Below, in pieces: positions 35,834 through 45,756 of a stretch of DNA of 46,451 bases. This DNA comes from Halomonas daqiaonensis (GTDB lineage Bacteria > Pseudomonadota > Gammaproteobacteria > Pseudomonadales > Halomonadaceae), in assembly GCF_900109725.1 (NCBI RefSeq), contig NZ_FOBC01000027.1:1-46451 (forward strand), written 5' to 3'. The notes under the pieces are model-generated. The model was given only the letters and a program-made list of their open reading frames with translations, was not told the DNA's origin and did no database searches. Each line of letters opens with the position of its first letter. Within the stretch, counting starts at the first letter, position 1. The position numbers and the translations under genes were made by a program.

Positions 35834-37231
35834 CTATTCCTTCAGGCAGTAACGGGCTGTCTTTTTATTCCATAAGAGGTCATTGTCAGCCGCGGACAAG
35901 GCCTGCATCAGGTGGCGGATCTTGTCCAGCGTCTCGGCGTATTCGTCTTCGCCCCGGGAGTCGGCGACCAGGCCTCCTCCGCCCCAGAGATGCAGCTTTC
36001 CTCCCTCGGCCACCACGCTGCGAATGGCGATGGAGGTATCCATCTGTCCCCGCACGTCCACGTAGCCGAGGCTGCCGCAGTAGGCGCTGCGCCGACTGGG
36101 TTCCAGTTCGTCGATGATCTGCATGGCTCGCACCTTGGGTGCACCGGTGATGGAGCCGCCTGGGAAGGCGGCGGCCAGCAGGTCCATGGGTCGCTGTCCT
36201 GTCGCCAGTTCGCCGATGATCACGCTCACCAGGTGGTGCACATTGGCGTAGCTCTCCAGGCCGCAGAGCTGTGGTACCCGTACGCTGCCCGGCCGGCACA
36301 CCCGACCCAGGTCATTGCGCAGCAGGTCGGTGATCATCACGTTCTCGGCCCTGTCCTTGAGGCTCGCGCCCAGTTCACCGGCCAGCCGCCGGTCCTCCTC
36401 GGGTGTCGTGCCTCGCGGCCTCGTGCCCTTGATCGGGCGGGTCTCGACCCGCCCATCCCGGCAGAGCAGGAACCGTTCCGGTGAGAGCGAGAGGATCGCC
36501 TTGTCGTCCCAGGCCAGGTAGCCGGCAAAGGGGGTGGGCGTGGTATCGCGCAGGCGACGGTAGGCCGCCCAGAGGTCCCCTTCGAAGGGGGCGCTGAAGC
36601 GTTGGGCCAGGTTGATCTGGTAACAGTCGCCGGCGCGGATGTAGTCCTGCACGGTAGCAAAGCGAGCCAGGTAGTCGTCGCGGCTGAGCTCGGCGGTAAA
36701 GGGAACGGTAAGGCGGAAGTCCGCTGCCGGACGGGCCGGCGCGTTCAGCCACTCGGTTACCTGATGGCGGCGTGAGGCGCTGCTCACCAGCCAGCTTTCC
36801 CGGCAATCGTGGTCCTGGATCAGTGCCCAGTCATAGAGGCCGACCCGGCTGGCTGGCAGCTTGACCGTCTGTCGGGCCTGTCCTGCCACCGGTTCGAGTC
36901 GTTGCCCCAGGTCGTAGCTCCAGTAGCCGATCAACCCGCCGAGAAACGGTAGCCGGCTGTCCGGGACATCGCCGGGCAAGCGGTCTAGCAGCGCCTGCTG
37001 GGCGGCGAAGGGCGAGTGTGCCGCCAGTGTCGGATCACCCTGCACGCGGCCGGCGGCGTCGACCTCGAGCAGCGCGAGAGGGTCGCAGCTGAGGATGTCA
37101 TATCGGCCACCCGGCGCCGTCGGGCGGCCGCTATCGAGCAGCACGGCACCGGGCCTGTCGCGCAGCGCAGCGAAGTACGCCAGCGGATCCTCGCGGTAGG
37201 GCAGGGGGGTGATCTCGATCGGTGGTGTCAT
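35834..37231 (-). CDS. pabB: Aminodeoxychorismate synthase component I PabB
   Basis: PabB makes 4-amino-4-deoxychorismate for folate, with a glutaminase partner. I start it at the ATG at 37231 (GGAAG upstream), giving 465 residues beginning MTPPIEITPLPYREDPLAYF. Chorismate-binding motifs are QINLAQRFSAPF, RPIKGTRPRG, DLLRNDLGRVCRPGSV, FPGGSITGAPKVRAMQIIDE and WGGGGLVADS. PIKGTRPRG with Lys in place of the Ala of TrpE (PIAGTR) marks PabB. No pabA is adjacent. It is divergent from prpR, and two prpR-type operator sites lie in its promoter region. Confidence 0.94.
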   Translation of the reverse strand: MTPPIEITPLPYREDPLAYFAALRDRPGAVLLDSGRPTAPGGRYDILSCDPLALLEVDAAGRVQGDPTLAAHSPFAAQQALLDRLPGDVPDSRLPFLGGLIGYWSYDLGQRLEPVAGQARQTVKLPASRVGLYDWALIQDHDCRESWLVSSASRRHQVTEWLNAPARPAADFRLTVPFTAELSRDDYLARFATVQDYIRAGDCYQINLAQRFSAPFEGDLWAAYRRLRDTTPTPFAGYLAWDDKAILSLSPERFLLCRDGRVETRPIKGTRPRGTTPEEDRRLAGELGASLKDRAENVMITDLLRNDLGRVCRPGSVRVPQLCGLESYANVHHLVSVIIGELATGQRPMDLLAAAFPGGSITGAPKVRAMQIIDELEPSRRSAYCGSLGYVDVRGQMDTSIAIRSVVAEGGKLHLWGGGGLVADSRGEDEYAETLDKIRHLMQALSAADNDLLWNKKTARYCLKE

Positions 37232-37336
37232 CACGGCATCTTCCCGAAACAGACGCCCCATTCTAGGCATCGTGAGCCCTCTTGTCCCTCCCGCTGGCGT
37301 ACCCGTCACGCTCTCGGCATGTCGCCTGGCGTCATC

Positions 37337-37379
37337 ATTGTCGACATTGAAGGATAAGCGCTCCGGGTTGTCTACAACC
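37337..37379 (-). promoter_or_regulatory. Candidate pabB promoter overlapped by two operator-like sites
   Basis: On the minus strand TAGACA (37369-37374) and TTCAAT (37346-37351), 17 bp apart, make a reasonable sigma-70 promoter about 115 bp before pabB. Site A, ATTGTCGACATT (37337-37348), overlaps the -10. Site B, GGTTGT-CT-ACAACC (37366-37379), covers the -35. Both fit the TGTC(G/T)ACA core found at prpR. Confidence 0.5.
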
Positions 37380-37410
37380 AAAGGTTAAGCGCTTCTGCCC
37401 TTCCGGGCTG

Positions 37411-37465
37411 TTGACCCCGATGAGGGCAATGTCTACAGTTCTCTCACCACTTGATTGTCGACAAT
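37411..37465 (+). promoter_or_regulatory. prpR/prp operon promoter with two operator-like palindromes
   Basis: TTGACC (37411-37416), a 17-bp spacer and TACAGT (37434-37439) form a good promoter. Site C, AATGTCTACAGT (37428-37439), overlaps the -10. Site D, ATTGTCGACAAT (37454-37465), is a perfect 12-bp palindrome next to the probable transcription start and 4 bp before the prpR ATG. Palindromes of this type are what FadR-like GntR regulators bind, so self-repression by PrpR is the likely reading. Confidence 0.65.
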
Positions 37466-37469
37466 TCCC

Positions 37470-38186
37470 ATGAACTCACTCGCACCGGAACACGCCACGC
37501 TCCCCGAAGTCCGCACTCTGGCGGAACGGGTCTTTCAGCAGCTGCAAGATGCCATCGTCAGGGGAGAGCTGGCTCCAGGCAGCAAGATCACCGAGCCGGG
37601 GTTGTCCAAGGCCTACGGAATCTCGCGCGGGCCTCTGAGAGAAGCCATGCGCCGTCTCGAAGGACATCGGCTGATCGAACGGGTGCCTCATGTCGGGGCC
37701 CGGGTGGTCAAGCTCTCCATGAAGGAGTTGCTCGAGCTCTTCGACGTGCGCGAGGCCCTGGAGAGCATGGCCGCCCGGCTCGCCGCCGAGCACATGACCC
37801 CCGGGGAGATCGCCGGGCTGCGTGAGGTGCTGGCCTTGCACGAGCGCCAGGCCGACCTGCGTCGCGGCGAGGCCTACTATCAGCGCGAGGGCGACCTGGA
37901 TTTCCACTTCCGGATCGTCCAGGGCAGCCACAACAAGATGCTGATGGGCATGCTCTGCGATGACCTCTACTACCTGGTGCGGCTCTATCGTACCCAGTTC
38001 AGTGCCAGCGGCGCGCGACCCCAGCGCGCCTTCGTCGAACATCACCGCATCGTCGATGCTATCGAGGCCGGCGACACCGAGCTGGCGGAGCTGCTGATGC
38101 GCCGCCACGTCAGTGCGTCCCGGGCGAATGTCGTCCAACGCTATGCGGCATCCCTTGAACTGCAGGACAGTGAGACGCCCACCTGA
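37470..38186 (+). CDS. prpR: GntR-family regulator of the methylcitrate operon (FCD type)
   Basis: A 238-residue protein if started at the ATG at 37470. It has an N-terminal winged helix (about 20-85: [40 protein letters not shown]) and a C-terminal FCD ligand-binding domain ([16 protein letters not shown]; conserved His in [13 protein letters not shown] and [11 protein letters not shown] that would hold a metal). It lies 29 bp before prpB in the same direction. Its place and the palindromes at its start suggest that it represses prp genes until a methylcitrate-cycle intermediate binds. The prpR name is by context; enteric PrpR is a different, sigma-54 type protein. Confidence 0.9.
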   Translation: MNSLAPEHATLPEVRTLAERVFQQLQDAIVRGELAPGSKITEPGLSKAYGISRGPLREAMRRLEGHRLIERVPHVGARVVKLSMKELLELFDVREALESMAARLAAEHMTPGEIAGLREVLALHERQADLRRGEAYYQREGDLDFHFRIVQGSHNKMLMGMLCDDLYYLVRLYRTQFSASGARPQRAFVEHHRIVDAIEAGDTELAELLMRRHVSASRANVVQRYAASLELQDSETPT

Positions 38187-38215
38187 GGCGCTCGGACAAC
38201 ATACGGAGACCTTTC

Positions 38216-39106
38216 ATGACGCAACAGACCCCAGGTGCTCGCTTCCGAGCTGCCCTCGAGGCCAACCGCCCGCTGCCCATCCTCGGTACCATCAATGCTT
38301 ACACTGCCTTGATGGCCGAACGGGTGGGTCACCAGGCCATCTACCTTTCCGGTGGTGGCGTGGCCAATGCCTCCTTCGGCCTGCCGGATCTCGGCATGAC
38401 CACCATGAACGATGTGGTGCAGGATGCTCATCGCATCTGTGGCGCCACCGATGTGCCCTTGCTGGTGGACATCGACACCGGCTGGGGCGGCGCCTTCAAC
38501 ATCGCCCGTACCGTCAAGGAGATGCAGCGTGCCGGTGTGGCTGCCGTGCATATCGAAGACCAGGTCGCTCAGAAGCGCTGCGGCCATCGCCCCAACAAGG
38601 CGATCGTCTCCCAGGAAGAGATGGTCGACCGCGTCAAGGCCGCTGCGGATGCTCGCCTCGACCCGGACTTTTACCTGATCGCGCGTACCGACGCCTTCCA
38701 GAAGGATGGCCTGGATGCTGCCATCGAGCGGGCCAATGCCTGCATCGAGGCAGGGGCTGATGCTATCTTCGCCGAGGCCGTGCACACCCTCGATGACTAC
38801 AAGGCGTTCTGCGAGCGAGTCGATGCGCCGATCCTGGCCAACATCACCGAGTTCGGGGCCACGCCGCTGTTCACTCAGCAGGAGCTGGGTGAGGTCGGTT
38901 GCCGCATGGTGCTCTACCCGCTGTCTGCCTTCCGCGCCATGAACGCTGCGGCGCTCAAGGTCTACCAGAGCATTCACGACAACGGCCATCAGAAGGACGT
39001 GGTCGACACCATGCAGACCCGCGACGAGCTCTACGACTTCCTCAACTATCACGACTTCGAGCGCAAGCTCGACGCGCTGTTCGCGGAAAAAGGTGGCGAG
39101 GCGTAA
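38216..39106 (+). CDS. prpB: 2-methylisocitrate lyase PrpB
   Basis: PrpB splits 2-methylisocitrate into pyruvate and succinate, the last step of the methylcitrate cycle. The 296-residue protein has the isocitrate-lyase/PEP-mutase fold: [20 protein letters not shown], the metal-site DIDTGWGG, the catalytic KRCGH with Cys122, and [15 protein letters not shown] lies upstream of the ATG. It is the first enzyme gene after prpR. Confidence 0.96.
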   Translation: MTQQTPGARFRAALEANRPLPILGTINAYTALMAERVGHQAIYLSGGGVANASFGLPDLGMTTMNDVVQDAHRICGATDVPLLVDIDTGWGGAFNIARTVKEMQRAGVAAVHIEDQVAQKRCGHRPNKAIVSQEEMVDRVKAAADARLDPDFYLIARTDAFQKDGLDAAIERANACIEAGADAIFAEAVHTLDDYKAFCERVDAPILANITEFGATPLFTQQELGEVGCRMVLYPLSAFRAMNAAALKVYQSIHDNGHQKDVVDTMQTRDELYDFLNYHDFERKLDALFAEKGGEA

Positions 39107-39156
39107 CGCTGCCCGGCCACCAGCTCGACAAGAACCGACTTACTAGGAGACACCAG

Positions 39157-40284
39157 ATGGCAGATAAACCCGTCAGCGGCGCCGGCCTGCGCGGCCAGAG
39201 CGCCGGCACTACCGCCCTGTGCACCGTCGGTCAGACCGGCTCAGGCCTGACTTACCGTGGCTTCGACATCAAGGAACTGGCCGATAAGGCCAAGTTCGAG
39301 GAAGTGGCCTACCTGCTGCTCAAGGGCAAGTTGCCCACCCAGGCCGAGCTCGATGCCTACGTCGCCAAGCTCAAGGGCATGCGTGGCCTGCCCCAGGCAC
39401 TCAAGACCGTGCTCGAGCAGATCCCGAAAGACGCCCACCCGATGGACGTGATGCGCACCGGTGCTTCCATGCTGGGCAACCTTGAGACGGAAGAGAGTTT
39501 CGATGAGCAGCAGGACGTCTCCGACCGCCTGCTGGCCGTGCTGCCCTCGATCATCTGCTACTGGTATCGCTTCAGTCATGACGGCGTGCGCATCGAGACC
39601 GAGACCGATGACGCCTCGGTAGGTGGCCACTTCCTGCACATGTTGCGCGGCGAGCCGGCCTCCGAGCTCCATGCTCGCGTGATGAACGTCTCGCTGATCC
39701 TCTACGCCGAGCACGAGTTCAATGCCTCGACCTTCACCGCTCGCGTCTGTGCCTCGACCCTCTCCGACATGCACTCCTGCGTGACCGGTGCCATCGGTTC
39801 CCTGCGTGGCCCGCTCCACGGCGGTGCCAACGAGGCGGCCATGGCGATGATCGAGAACTGGCAGTCGCCGGACGAGGCCGAGAGCAAGATCATGGGCATG
39901 CTCGAGCGCAAGGACAAGATCATGGGCTTCGGCCATGCGATCTACCGCGAGTCCGATCCGCGCAATGCCATCATCAAGCACTGGTCCAAGAAGCTGTCCG
40001 AGGACGTGGGCGACAGCGTGCTCTACCCGGTCTCCGAGCGCGTCGAGGAAGTCATGTGGCGCGAGAAGAAGTTGTTCTGCAACGCCGACTTCTTCCATGC
40101 CAGCGCCTACTACTTCATGGACATCCCCACCAAGCTGTTCACGCCGATCTTCGTCTGTTCGCGCGTCACCGGCTGGTGCGCTCATGTGTTCGAGCAACGT
40201 GCCAACAACCGCATCATTCGTCCGAGTGCCGACTACGTGGGCCCGGAGAAGAGCGAGTGGGTGCCCATCGAGCAGCGTGACTGA
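39157..40284 (+). CDS. prpC: 2-methylcitrate synthase PrpC
   Basis: PrpC condenses propionyl-CoA with oxaloacetate. Started at the ATG at 39157 after AGGAGA (39145-39150), it has 375 residues, the short citrate-synthase-like form. Motifs are TYRGFDIKELADKAKFEEVA, the first catalytic-His region GPLHGGANEAAM, and GFGHAIYRESDPRNAI with the second His; the catalytic Asp lies near the C terminus. It is 50 bp after prpB and is followed by a hairpin before acnD. Confidence 0.95.
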   Translation: MADKPVSGAGLRGQSAGTTALCTVGQTGSGLTYRGFDIKELADKAKFEEVAYLLLKGKLPTQAELDAYVAKLKGMRGLPQALKTVLEQIPKDAHPMDVMRTGASMLGNLETEESFDEQQDVSDRLLAVLPSIICYWYRFSHDGVRIETETDDASVGGHFLHMLRGEPASELHARVMNVSLILYAEHEFNASTFTARVCASTLSDMHSCVTGAIGSLRGPLHGGANEAAMAMIENWQSPDEAESKIMGMLERKDKIMGFGHAIYRESDPRNAIIKHWSKKLSEDVGDSVLYPVSERVEEVMWREKKLFCNADFFHASAYYFMDIPTKLFTPIFVCSRVTGWCAHVFEQRANNRIIRPSADYVGPEKSEWVPIEQRD

Positions 40285-40298
40285 TCGACTGCGGCCGC

Positions 40299-40322
40299 CA
40301 GGACGGCCTAAGGGCCGTCCTG
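40299..40322 (+). other. Hairpin between prpC and acnD
   Basis: CAGGACGGCC (40299-40308) and GGCCGTCCTG (40313-40322) make a perfect 10-bp stem with a TAAG loop, 15 bp after the prpC stop. No T run follows, so it probably protects the prpBC 3' end or sets a processing point within the operon. Confidence 0.6.
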
Positions 40323-40369
40323 TCCAATCCCCGTCACGTGCCAGTTGTCAGTGAGAGACCCCAGACGCC

Positions 40370-43009
40370 ATGAACACCGAATATCGTAAATCGCTTCCCG
40401 GCACCGAGCTGGACTACTTCGACGTGGGCGCGGCCGTCGAGGATATTCAGCCCGGTGCCTACGACACCCTTCCCTATACCTCACGAGTGCTGGCCGAGCA
40501 GCTGGTTCGCCGCTGCGAGCCGGAGATGCTCACCGAGTCGCTCAGGCAGTTGATCGAGCGTCGGCGTGACCTGGATTTCCCCTGGTACCCGGCCCGCGTG
40601 GTGTGCCATGACATCCTCGGCCAGACGGCACTGGTCGACCTCGCCGGCCTGCGTGATGCCATCGCCGAAAGAGGTGGTGACCCGGCCAAGGTCAACCCGG
40701 TGGTGCCGACCCAACTGATCGTCGATCACTCGCTGGCCGTCGAGCACGCCGGCTTCGATCAGGACGCCTTCGACAAGAACCGCGCCATCGAGGATCGTCG
40801 CAACGAGGATCGCTTTCACTTCATCGAGTGGACCAAGACCGCGTTCGAGAACGTCGACGTGATTCCCGCGGGCAACGGCATCATGCACCAGATCAACCTG
40901 GAGAAGATGTCACCCGTGATCCAGGTGCGCCGCGATGAGCAGGGCAAGCAGGTGGCCTTCCCCGACACCTGCGTGGGTACCGACAGCCACACCCCGCACA
41001 TCGATTGCCTGGGCGTGATCGCCGTGGGTGTGGGCGGCCTCGAGGCCGAGACTGTGATGCTGGGTCGTCCTTCCATGATGCGCCTGCCCGACATCTTCGG
41101 TGTCGAGCTCACCGGCAAGCCTAAGCCGGGCATCACCGCCACCGATATCGTGCTGGCCATCACCGAGTTCCTGCGCAAGGAGCGCGTGGTCGGGGCGTAT
41201 CTCGAGTTCTTCGGCGAGGGAGCCAAGAGCCTGACCATCGGCGACCGCGCGACCATCTCCAACATGACGCCGGAGTATGGTGCCTCGGCGGCGATGTTCT
41301 ACATCGATGAGCAGACCCTCGACTATCTCACCCTCACCGGGCGCGAGCCGGAGCAGGTAGAACTGGTCGAGACCTACGCCAAGCAGGTCGGCCTGTGGGC
41401 CGACAGCCTGACGGAGGCCCAGTACGAGCGCGTGCTGACATTCGACCTCTCCTCTGTCGAACGCAACCTGGCCGGTCCTTCGAATCCCCATCGCCGCCTG
41501 CCTACCAGCGCCCTGCACGATAGCGGTATCGCCAAGGACCTTGACAAGGCCCGGGCGGAAGAAAAAGCGGGCAAGATGCCCGATGGCGCGGTGATCATCG
41601 CCGCCATCACCAGCTGCACCAATACCTCCAACCCACGCAATGTGGTGGGTGCCGCCCTGCTGGCCAAGAAGGCCAACGAGCTCGGCCTGATTCGCAAGCC
41701 CTGGGTGAAGTCCTCCTTCGCTCCCGGCTCGAAGGTCGCGCGCCTCTATCTGGAGGAGGCTGGCCTGTTGACCGAGCTGGAGAAGCTCGGCTTCGGCATC
41801 GTTGCCTATGCCTGTACCACGTGCAACGGCATGTCCGGCGCCCTGGATCCCGATATCCAGCAGGAGATCATCGACCGCGACCTCTACTCCACCGCGGTGC
41901 TCTCCGGCAACCGTAACTTCGATGGTCGTATCCACCCCTACGCCAAGCAGGCCTTCCTGGCCTCGCCAGCGCTGGTGGTGGCCTACGCCATCGCCGGTAC
42001 CGTGCGCTTCGACATCGAGAAGGACGTGCTGGGTACCGACCAGAACGGCAACCCGGTGACGCTCAAGGACCTCTGGCCCTCCGACGAGGAGATCGACGCT
42101 ATCGTCGGCGAGTTCGTCAAGCCGGAGCAGTTCAAGCAGGTCTATATCCCGATGTTCGACCTGGACGCCTTCGAGAAGGCCGAGAGCCCGCTCTACGACT
42201 GGCGTCCGCAGAGCACCTACATCCGTCGCCCGCCCTACTGGGAAGGCAACATGGCGGCCGCGCGAGCGCTGAAGGGCATGCGCCCGCTGGCGATCCTGCC
42301 GGACAACATCACCACCGACCACCTGTCGCCGTCCAACGCCATCATGATGGACAGCGCCGCGGGGGAATATCTGCACAAGATGGGCCTGCCGGAGGAGGAC
42401 TTCAATTCCTACGCGACCCACCGTGGAGACCATCTCACCGCCCTGCGGGCCACTTTGGCGAACCCCAAGCTGTTCAACGAGATGGTGCGGGACGAGAACG
42501 GCGAGGTGAGGCAAGGGTCGCTGGCGCGCATCGAGCCGGATGGCGAGGTCACCCGCATGTGGGAGGCCATCGAGACCTATATGGATCGCGGCCAACCCTT
42601 GATCGTCATCGCCGGTGCCGACTATGGCCAGGGTTCGTCGCGTGACTGGGCGGCCAAGGGCGTGGCCCTGGCCGGTGTGGAGGCGATCGTCGCCGAGGGC
42701 TTCGAGCGCATCCACCGCACCAACCTGATCGGCATGGGCGTGATGCCCATCCAGTTTCAGGAGGGGACGACCCGCCATACCCTGCAGCTGGATGGCACCG
42801 AGACCTATGACGTGGAAGGTGCCCTGGCCCCCCGTGCGACACTAGAGCTGGTGATTCACCGCAAGACCGGCGAGGTCGACCGAGTGCCGGTCACCTGTCG
42901 CCTGGATACCGCCGAGGAGGTTTCCGTCTATACGGCTGGCGGCGTGCTGCAGCGCTTCGCTCAGGACTTCCTCGAAGGTGCAAAGAGTGAGGAGGTGGCG
43001 GGAGCATGA
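40370..43009 (+). CDS. acnD: Fe/S-dependent 2-methylisocitrate dehydratase AcnD
   Basis: AcnD is an aconitase-family enzyme that dehydrates 2-methylcitrate; it acts with PrpF. The 879 residues hold the 4Fe-4S ligands Cys416 (SCTNTSNPRN), Cys482 and Cys485 (ACTTCNGMSG), GTDSHTPHIDCLGV and the swivel-domain GADYGQGSSRDWAAKGVALA. AcnD rather than AcnA is supported by the start NTEYRKSLPGTELDYFDVGA and by the gene after it. Its end overlaps prpF by 4 bp. Confidence 0.95.
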   Translation: MNTEYRKSLPGTELDYFDVGAAVEDIQPGAYDTLPYTSRVLAEQLVRRCEPEMLTESLRQLIERRRDLDFPWYPARVVCHDILGQTALVDLAGLRDAIAERGGDPAKVNPVVPTQLIVDHSLAVEHAGFDQDAFDKNRAIEDRRNEDRFHFIEWTKTAFENVDVIPAGNGIMHQINLEKMSPVIQVRRDEQGKQVAFPDTCVGTDSHTPHIDCLGVIAVGVGGLEAETVMLGRPSMMRLPDIFGVELTGKPKPGITATDIVLAITEFLRKERVVGAYLEFFGEGAKSLTIGDRATISNMTPEYGASAAMFYIDEQTLDYLTLTGREPEQVELVETYAKQVGLWADSLTEAQYERVLTFDLSSVERNLAGPSNPHRRLPTSALHDSGIAKDLDKARAEEKAGKMPDGAVIIAAITSCTNTSNPRNVVGAALLAKKANELGLIRKPWVKSSFAPGSKVARLYLEEAGLLTELEKLGFGIVAYACTTCNGMSGALDPDIQQEIIDRDLYSTAVLSGNRNFDGRIHPYAKQAFLASPALVVAYAIAGTVRFDIEKDVLGTDQNGNPVTLKDLWPSDEEIDAIVGEFVKPEQFKQVYIPMFDLDAFEKAESPLYDWRPQSTYIRRPPYWEGNMAAARALKGMRPLAILPDNITTDHLSPSNAIMMDSAAGEYLHKMGLPEEDFNSYATHRGDHLTALRATLANPKLFNEMVRDENGEVRQGSLARIEPDGEVTRMWEAIETYMDRGQPLIVIAGADYGQGSSRDWAAKGVALAGVEAIVAEGFERIHRTNLIGMGVMPIQFQEGTTRHTLQLDGTETYDVEGALAPRATLELVIHRKTGEVDRVPVTCRLDTAEEVSVYTAGGVLQRFAQDFLEGAKSEEVAGA

Positions 43010-44175
43010 ACCAGATCCGGATTCCTGCCACCTATATGCGTGGCGGTACCAGCAAGGGCGTCTTCTTCAAGCTCACGGATCTGCCGGAAGCTGCCCAGGT
43101 AGCCGGCGAGGCCCGTGATCGCCTGCTGATGCGGGTGATCGGCAGTCCCGACCCTTACCAGAAACAGATCGATGGCATGGGGGGAGCGACTTCCAGCACC
43201 AGCAAGACGGTGATCCTGAGCAGGAGCGAGAGTCCCGATCACGACGTGGACTACCTGTTCGGCCAGGTCTCCATCGACAAGCCCTTCGTCGACTGGAGCG
43301 GCAACTGCGGCAACCTTTCCGCAGCGGTGGGGCCCTTCGCGATCAGCAATGGCCTGGTGGACCCGTCGCGTATCCCGGAGAACGGCCCAGCCGAGGTGCG
43401 GATCTGGCAGGCCAATATCGGCAAGACCATCGTCTCCCGTGTACCGATCACTAACGGCCAGGTCCAGGAGACCGGGGATTTCGAACTGGACGGGGTAACC
43501 TTCCCTGCTGCTGAAGTGCCGGTTGCCTTCAAGGACCCGGCGGACGGCGAGGGCGCCATCTTTCCCACCGGCAACCTGGTTGATGAGCTTGAGGTGCCAG
43601 GCATCGGCCGACTCAAGGCGACCATGATCAACGCGGGTATCCCGACCGTCTTCCTCGATGCCGCCGATATCGGCTATACCGGTACCGAGTTGCAGGAAGC
43701 CATCAACGGCGATGTTAAGGCGCTGGGGATGTTCGAGACCATTCGCGCTTACGGAGCAGTGCGCATGGGGCTGATCGGTGACGTCAGCGAGGCAGCAGCC
43801 CGCCAGCATACCCCCAAGGTGGCCTTCGTGGCGCCTCCGGGCGACTATCTCTCCTCGAGCGGAAAGCAGGTCAACGCGCAGGAGATCGATCTGCTGGTAC
43901 GCGCGCTCTCCATGGGCAAGCTGCACCACGCCATGATGGGCACCGCGGCGGTCGCCATCGCATCGGCCGCTGCCATCGAGGGGACTCTGGTCAACCTGGC
44001 TGCCGGTGGCGGCAAGCGCAATGCAGTGACCTTCGGTCATCCTTCCGGCACCCTGGGAGTGGGCGCCGAGGCCAGCCTGGTGGACGGCCGCTGGGTGATC
44101 GATGAGGCGGTGATGAGCCGCAGTGCCCGTGTGTTGATGGAGGGCTTCGTGCGAGTGCCCGGCGATAGTTTCTGA
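43006..44175 (+). CDS. prpF: 2-methylaconitate cis-trans isomerase PrpF
   Basis: PrpF isomerises the aconitate-type product of AcnD so that the cycle can continue. The 389-residue protein has the PrpF/diaminopimelate-epimerase-like double fold: IPATYMRGGTSKGVFFKLTD, DGMGGATSSTSKTVILS, WSGNCGNLSAAVGPFAI with the conserved Cys, and GHPSGTLGVGAEA. The ATGA overlap with acnD suggests coupled translation and a fixed ratio. An intrinsic terminator follows. Confidence 0.95.
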   Translation: MNQIRIPATYMRGGTSKGVFFKLTDLPEAAQVAGEARDRLLMRVIGSPDPYQKQIDGMGGATSSTSKTVILSRSESPDHDVDYLFGQVSIDKPFVDWSGNCGNLSAAVGPFAISNGLVDPSRIPENGPAEVRIWQANIGKTIVSRVPITNGQVQETGDFELDGVTFPAAEVPVAFKDPADGEGAIFPTGNLVDELEVPGIGRLKATMINAGIPTVFLDAADIGYTGTELQEAINGDVKALGMFETIRAYGAVRMGLIGDVSEAAARQHTPKVAFVAPPGDYLSSSGKQVNAQEIDLLVRALSMGKLHHAMMGTAAVAIASAAAIEGTLVNLAAGGGKRNAVTFGHPSGTLGVGAEASLVDGRWVIDEAVMSRSARVLMEGFVRVPGDSF

Positions 44176-44200
44176 GCAGAGATCGCTGGAAAATTGTCAT

Positions 44201-44230
44201 CGCCCCGGGTCCTGAGACTCGGGGCGTTTT
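44201..44230 (+). terminator. Intrinsic terminator between prpF and prpD
   Basis: CGCCCCG (44201-44207) pairs with CGGGGCG (44220-44226); a G-T wobble and GTC/GAC extend the stem to a CTGA loop. TTTTC follows. This is the best-formed terminator of the prp locus and separates prpD from the genes before it, at least in part. Confidence 0.82.
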
Positions 44231-44274
44231 CTATAGTGGTAGGGTGTAATCTCAAGCGACAGCAGGAGAAAAGC

Positions 44275-45756
44275 ATGAGTACCGTGGAAGCCAATGTGCG
44301 GCCGGATTATGACGCCGAACTACAGAAGATCGCCGATTATGTCCTCGGCTTCACGATCGACAGCGGCGAGGCGCTGGACACCGCCCGCCATTGCCTGATG
44401 GACACACTGGGCTGTGGCCTGCTGGCGCTGCGCTTTCCTGAGTGCACCAAGCACCTCGGCCCTCTGGTGGAGGGCACCGTGGTGCCCCATGGCGCTCGCG
44501 TTCCGGGGACCTCGTTTCGACTGGATCCCGTCAAGGCGGCCTGGGACATCGGGGCCATCATCCGCTGGCTCGATTACAATGATACCTGGCTGGCCGCCGA
44601 GTGGGGTCATCCCTCCGACAACCTGGGGGGGATCCTGGCCATCGCCGATCATCTTTCCCAGAAGCGACTGGCCCAGGGCGAATCGCCGCTGTCCATGCGC
44701 GAGGTGCTGGAGGCCATGATCATGGCCCACGAGATCCAGGGCATCCTGGCGCTGGACAACTCCTTCAACCGCGTCGGCCTCGATCATGTGGTACTGGTCA
44801 AGGTGGCCTCGACCGCGGTGGTGGCCAAGCTGATGGGCGCCGGTCGCGAGCAACTGCTCTCGGCACTCTCCCATGCCTGGGTCGACGGCCAGAGCCTGCG
44901 TACCTACCGCCATGCCCCCAATGCCGGCTCACGCAAGAGCTGGGCCGCCGGCGATGCCACATCACGGGCGGTGCGCCTTGCCGATATCGCCATGCGCGGC
45001 GAAATGGGTATACCCGGGGTGCTGTCCGCCCCGCAGTGGGGGTTCTATGACATCCTGTTCAGCCATACCAACAAGAATTTGGCACTCAAGCCGGAAGCGG
45101 AGCGAAAGTTTACCTTTCAGCGCGAGTTCGGCACCTACGTGATGGAGAACATCCTGTTCAAGATCTCCTTCCCGGCCGAGTTCCACGCCCAGACGGCCTG
45201 CGAGGCCGCCGTCACGTTGCATCCTGAGGTCAGGAACCGTCTGGAAGAGATCGACCGCATCGTGTTGACCACGCACGACTCGGCGATACGTATCATTTCC
45301 AAGGAGGGAGGGTTGGCGAACCCCGCCGACCGAGACCACTGTCTGCAGTACATGACCGCCGTACCCCTGATCTTCGGCAACCTGACTGCCGAGCACTACG
45401 AGGACGAATTCCACGAGGCGAACCCGCTCATCGATGAGCTGCGCGCCAGGATGGAGGTGGTCGAGGATGAGGCCTATTCGAGGGATTACTACGATCCCGA
45501 GAAGCGCTCCATCGCCAATGCCATCCAGGTCTTCTTCAAGGACGGTAGTGCCACGGAGAAGGTCGAGGTCCACTACCCGGTAGGCCATCGCCGCCGCCGT
45601 GCCGAAGGGATCCCGTTGCTGGTCGACAAGTTCCGGCGCAACCTGGCGACCCGTTTCCCGTCCGGCCGCTGCGAGGAGATACTCGAGGTGTGCGAGGAAC
45701 AGGCGCGCCTGGAGAGTACCCCGGTCAATCGTTTCGTTGATCTCTTCGTGATCTGA
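44275..45756 (+). CDS. prpD: 2-methylcitrate dehydratase PrpD (MmgE/PrpD family)
   Basis: PrpD dehydrates 2-methylcitrate without an Fe-S cluster. Started at the ATG at 44275 after AGGAGAAA it has 493 residues. Family marks are [77 protein letters not shown] and [15 protein letters not shown]. The locus therefore has both the AcnD/PrpF route and PrpD for the same step. It lies 99 bp after prpF, behind a terminator, and may have its own weak promoter (TGTAAT at 44245-44250). Confidence 0.95.
   Translation: MSTVEANVRPDYDAELQKIADYVLGFTIDSGEALDTARHCLMDTLGCGLLALRFPECTKHLGPLVEGTVVPHGARVPGTSFRLDPVKAAWDIGAIIRWLDYNDTWLAAEWGHPSDNLGGILAIADHLSQKRLAQGESPLSMREVLEAMIMAHEIQGILALDNSFNRVGLDHVVLVKVASTAVVAKLMGAGREQLLSALSHAWVDGQSLRTYRHAPNAGSRKSWAAGDATSRAVRLADIAMRGEMGIPGVLSAPQWGFYDILFSHTNKNLALKPEAERKFTFQREFGTYVMENILFKISFPAEFHAQTACEAAVTLHPEVRNRLEEIDRIVLTTHDSAIRIISKEGGLANPADRDHCLQYMTAVPLIFGNLTAEHYEDEFHEANPLIDELRARMEVVEDEAYSRDYYDPEKRSIANAIQVFFKDGSATEKVEVHYPVGHRRRRAEGIPLLVDKFRRNLATRFPSGRCEEILEVCEEQARLESTPVNRFVDLFVI

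Noticed and set aside
40910..42778. Minus-strand frame of 622 codons opposite acnD
   Set aside because: It is a shadow of acnD; the Cys ligands and swivel domain on the plus strand settle the coding strand.
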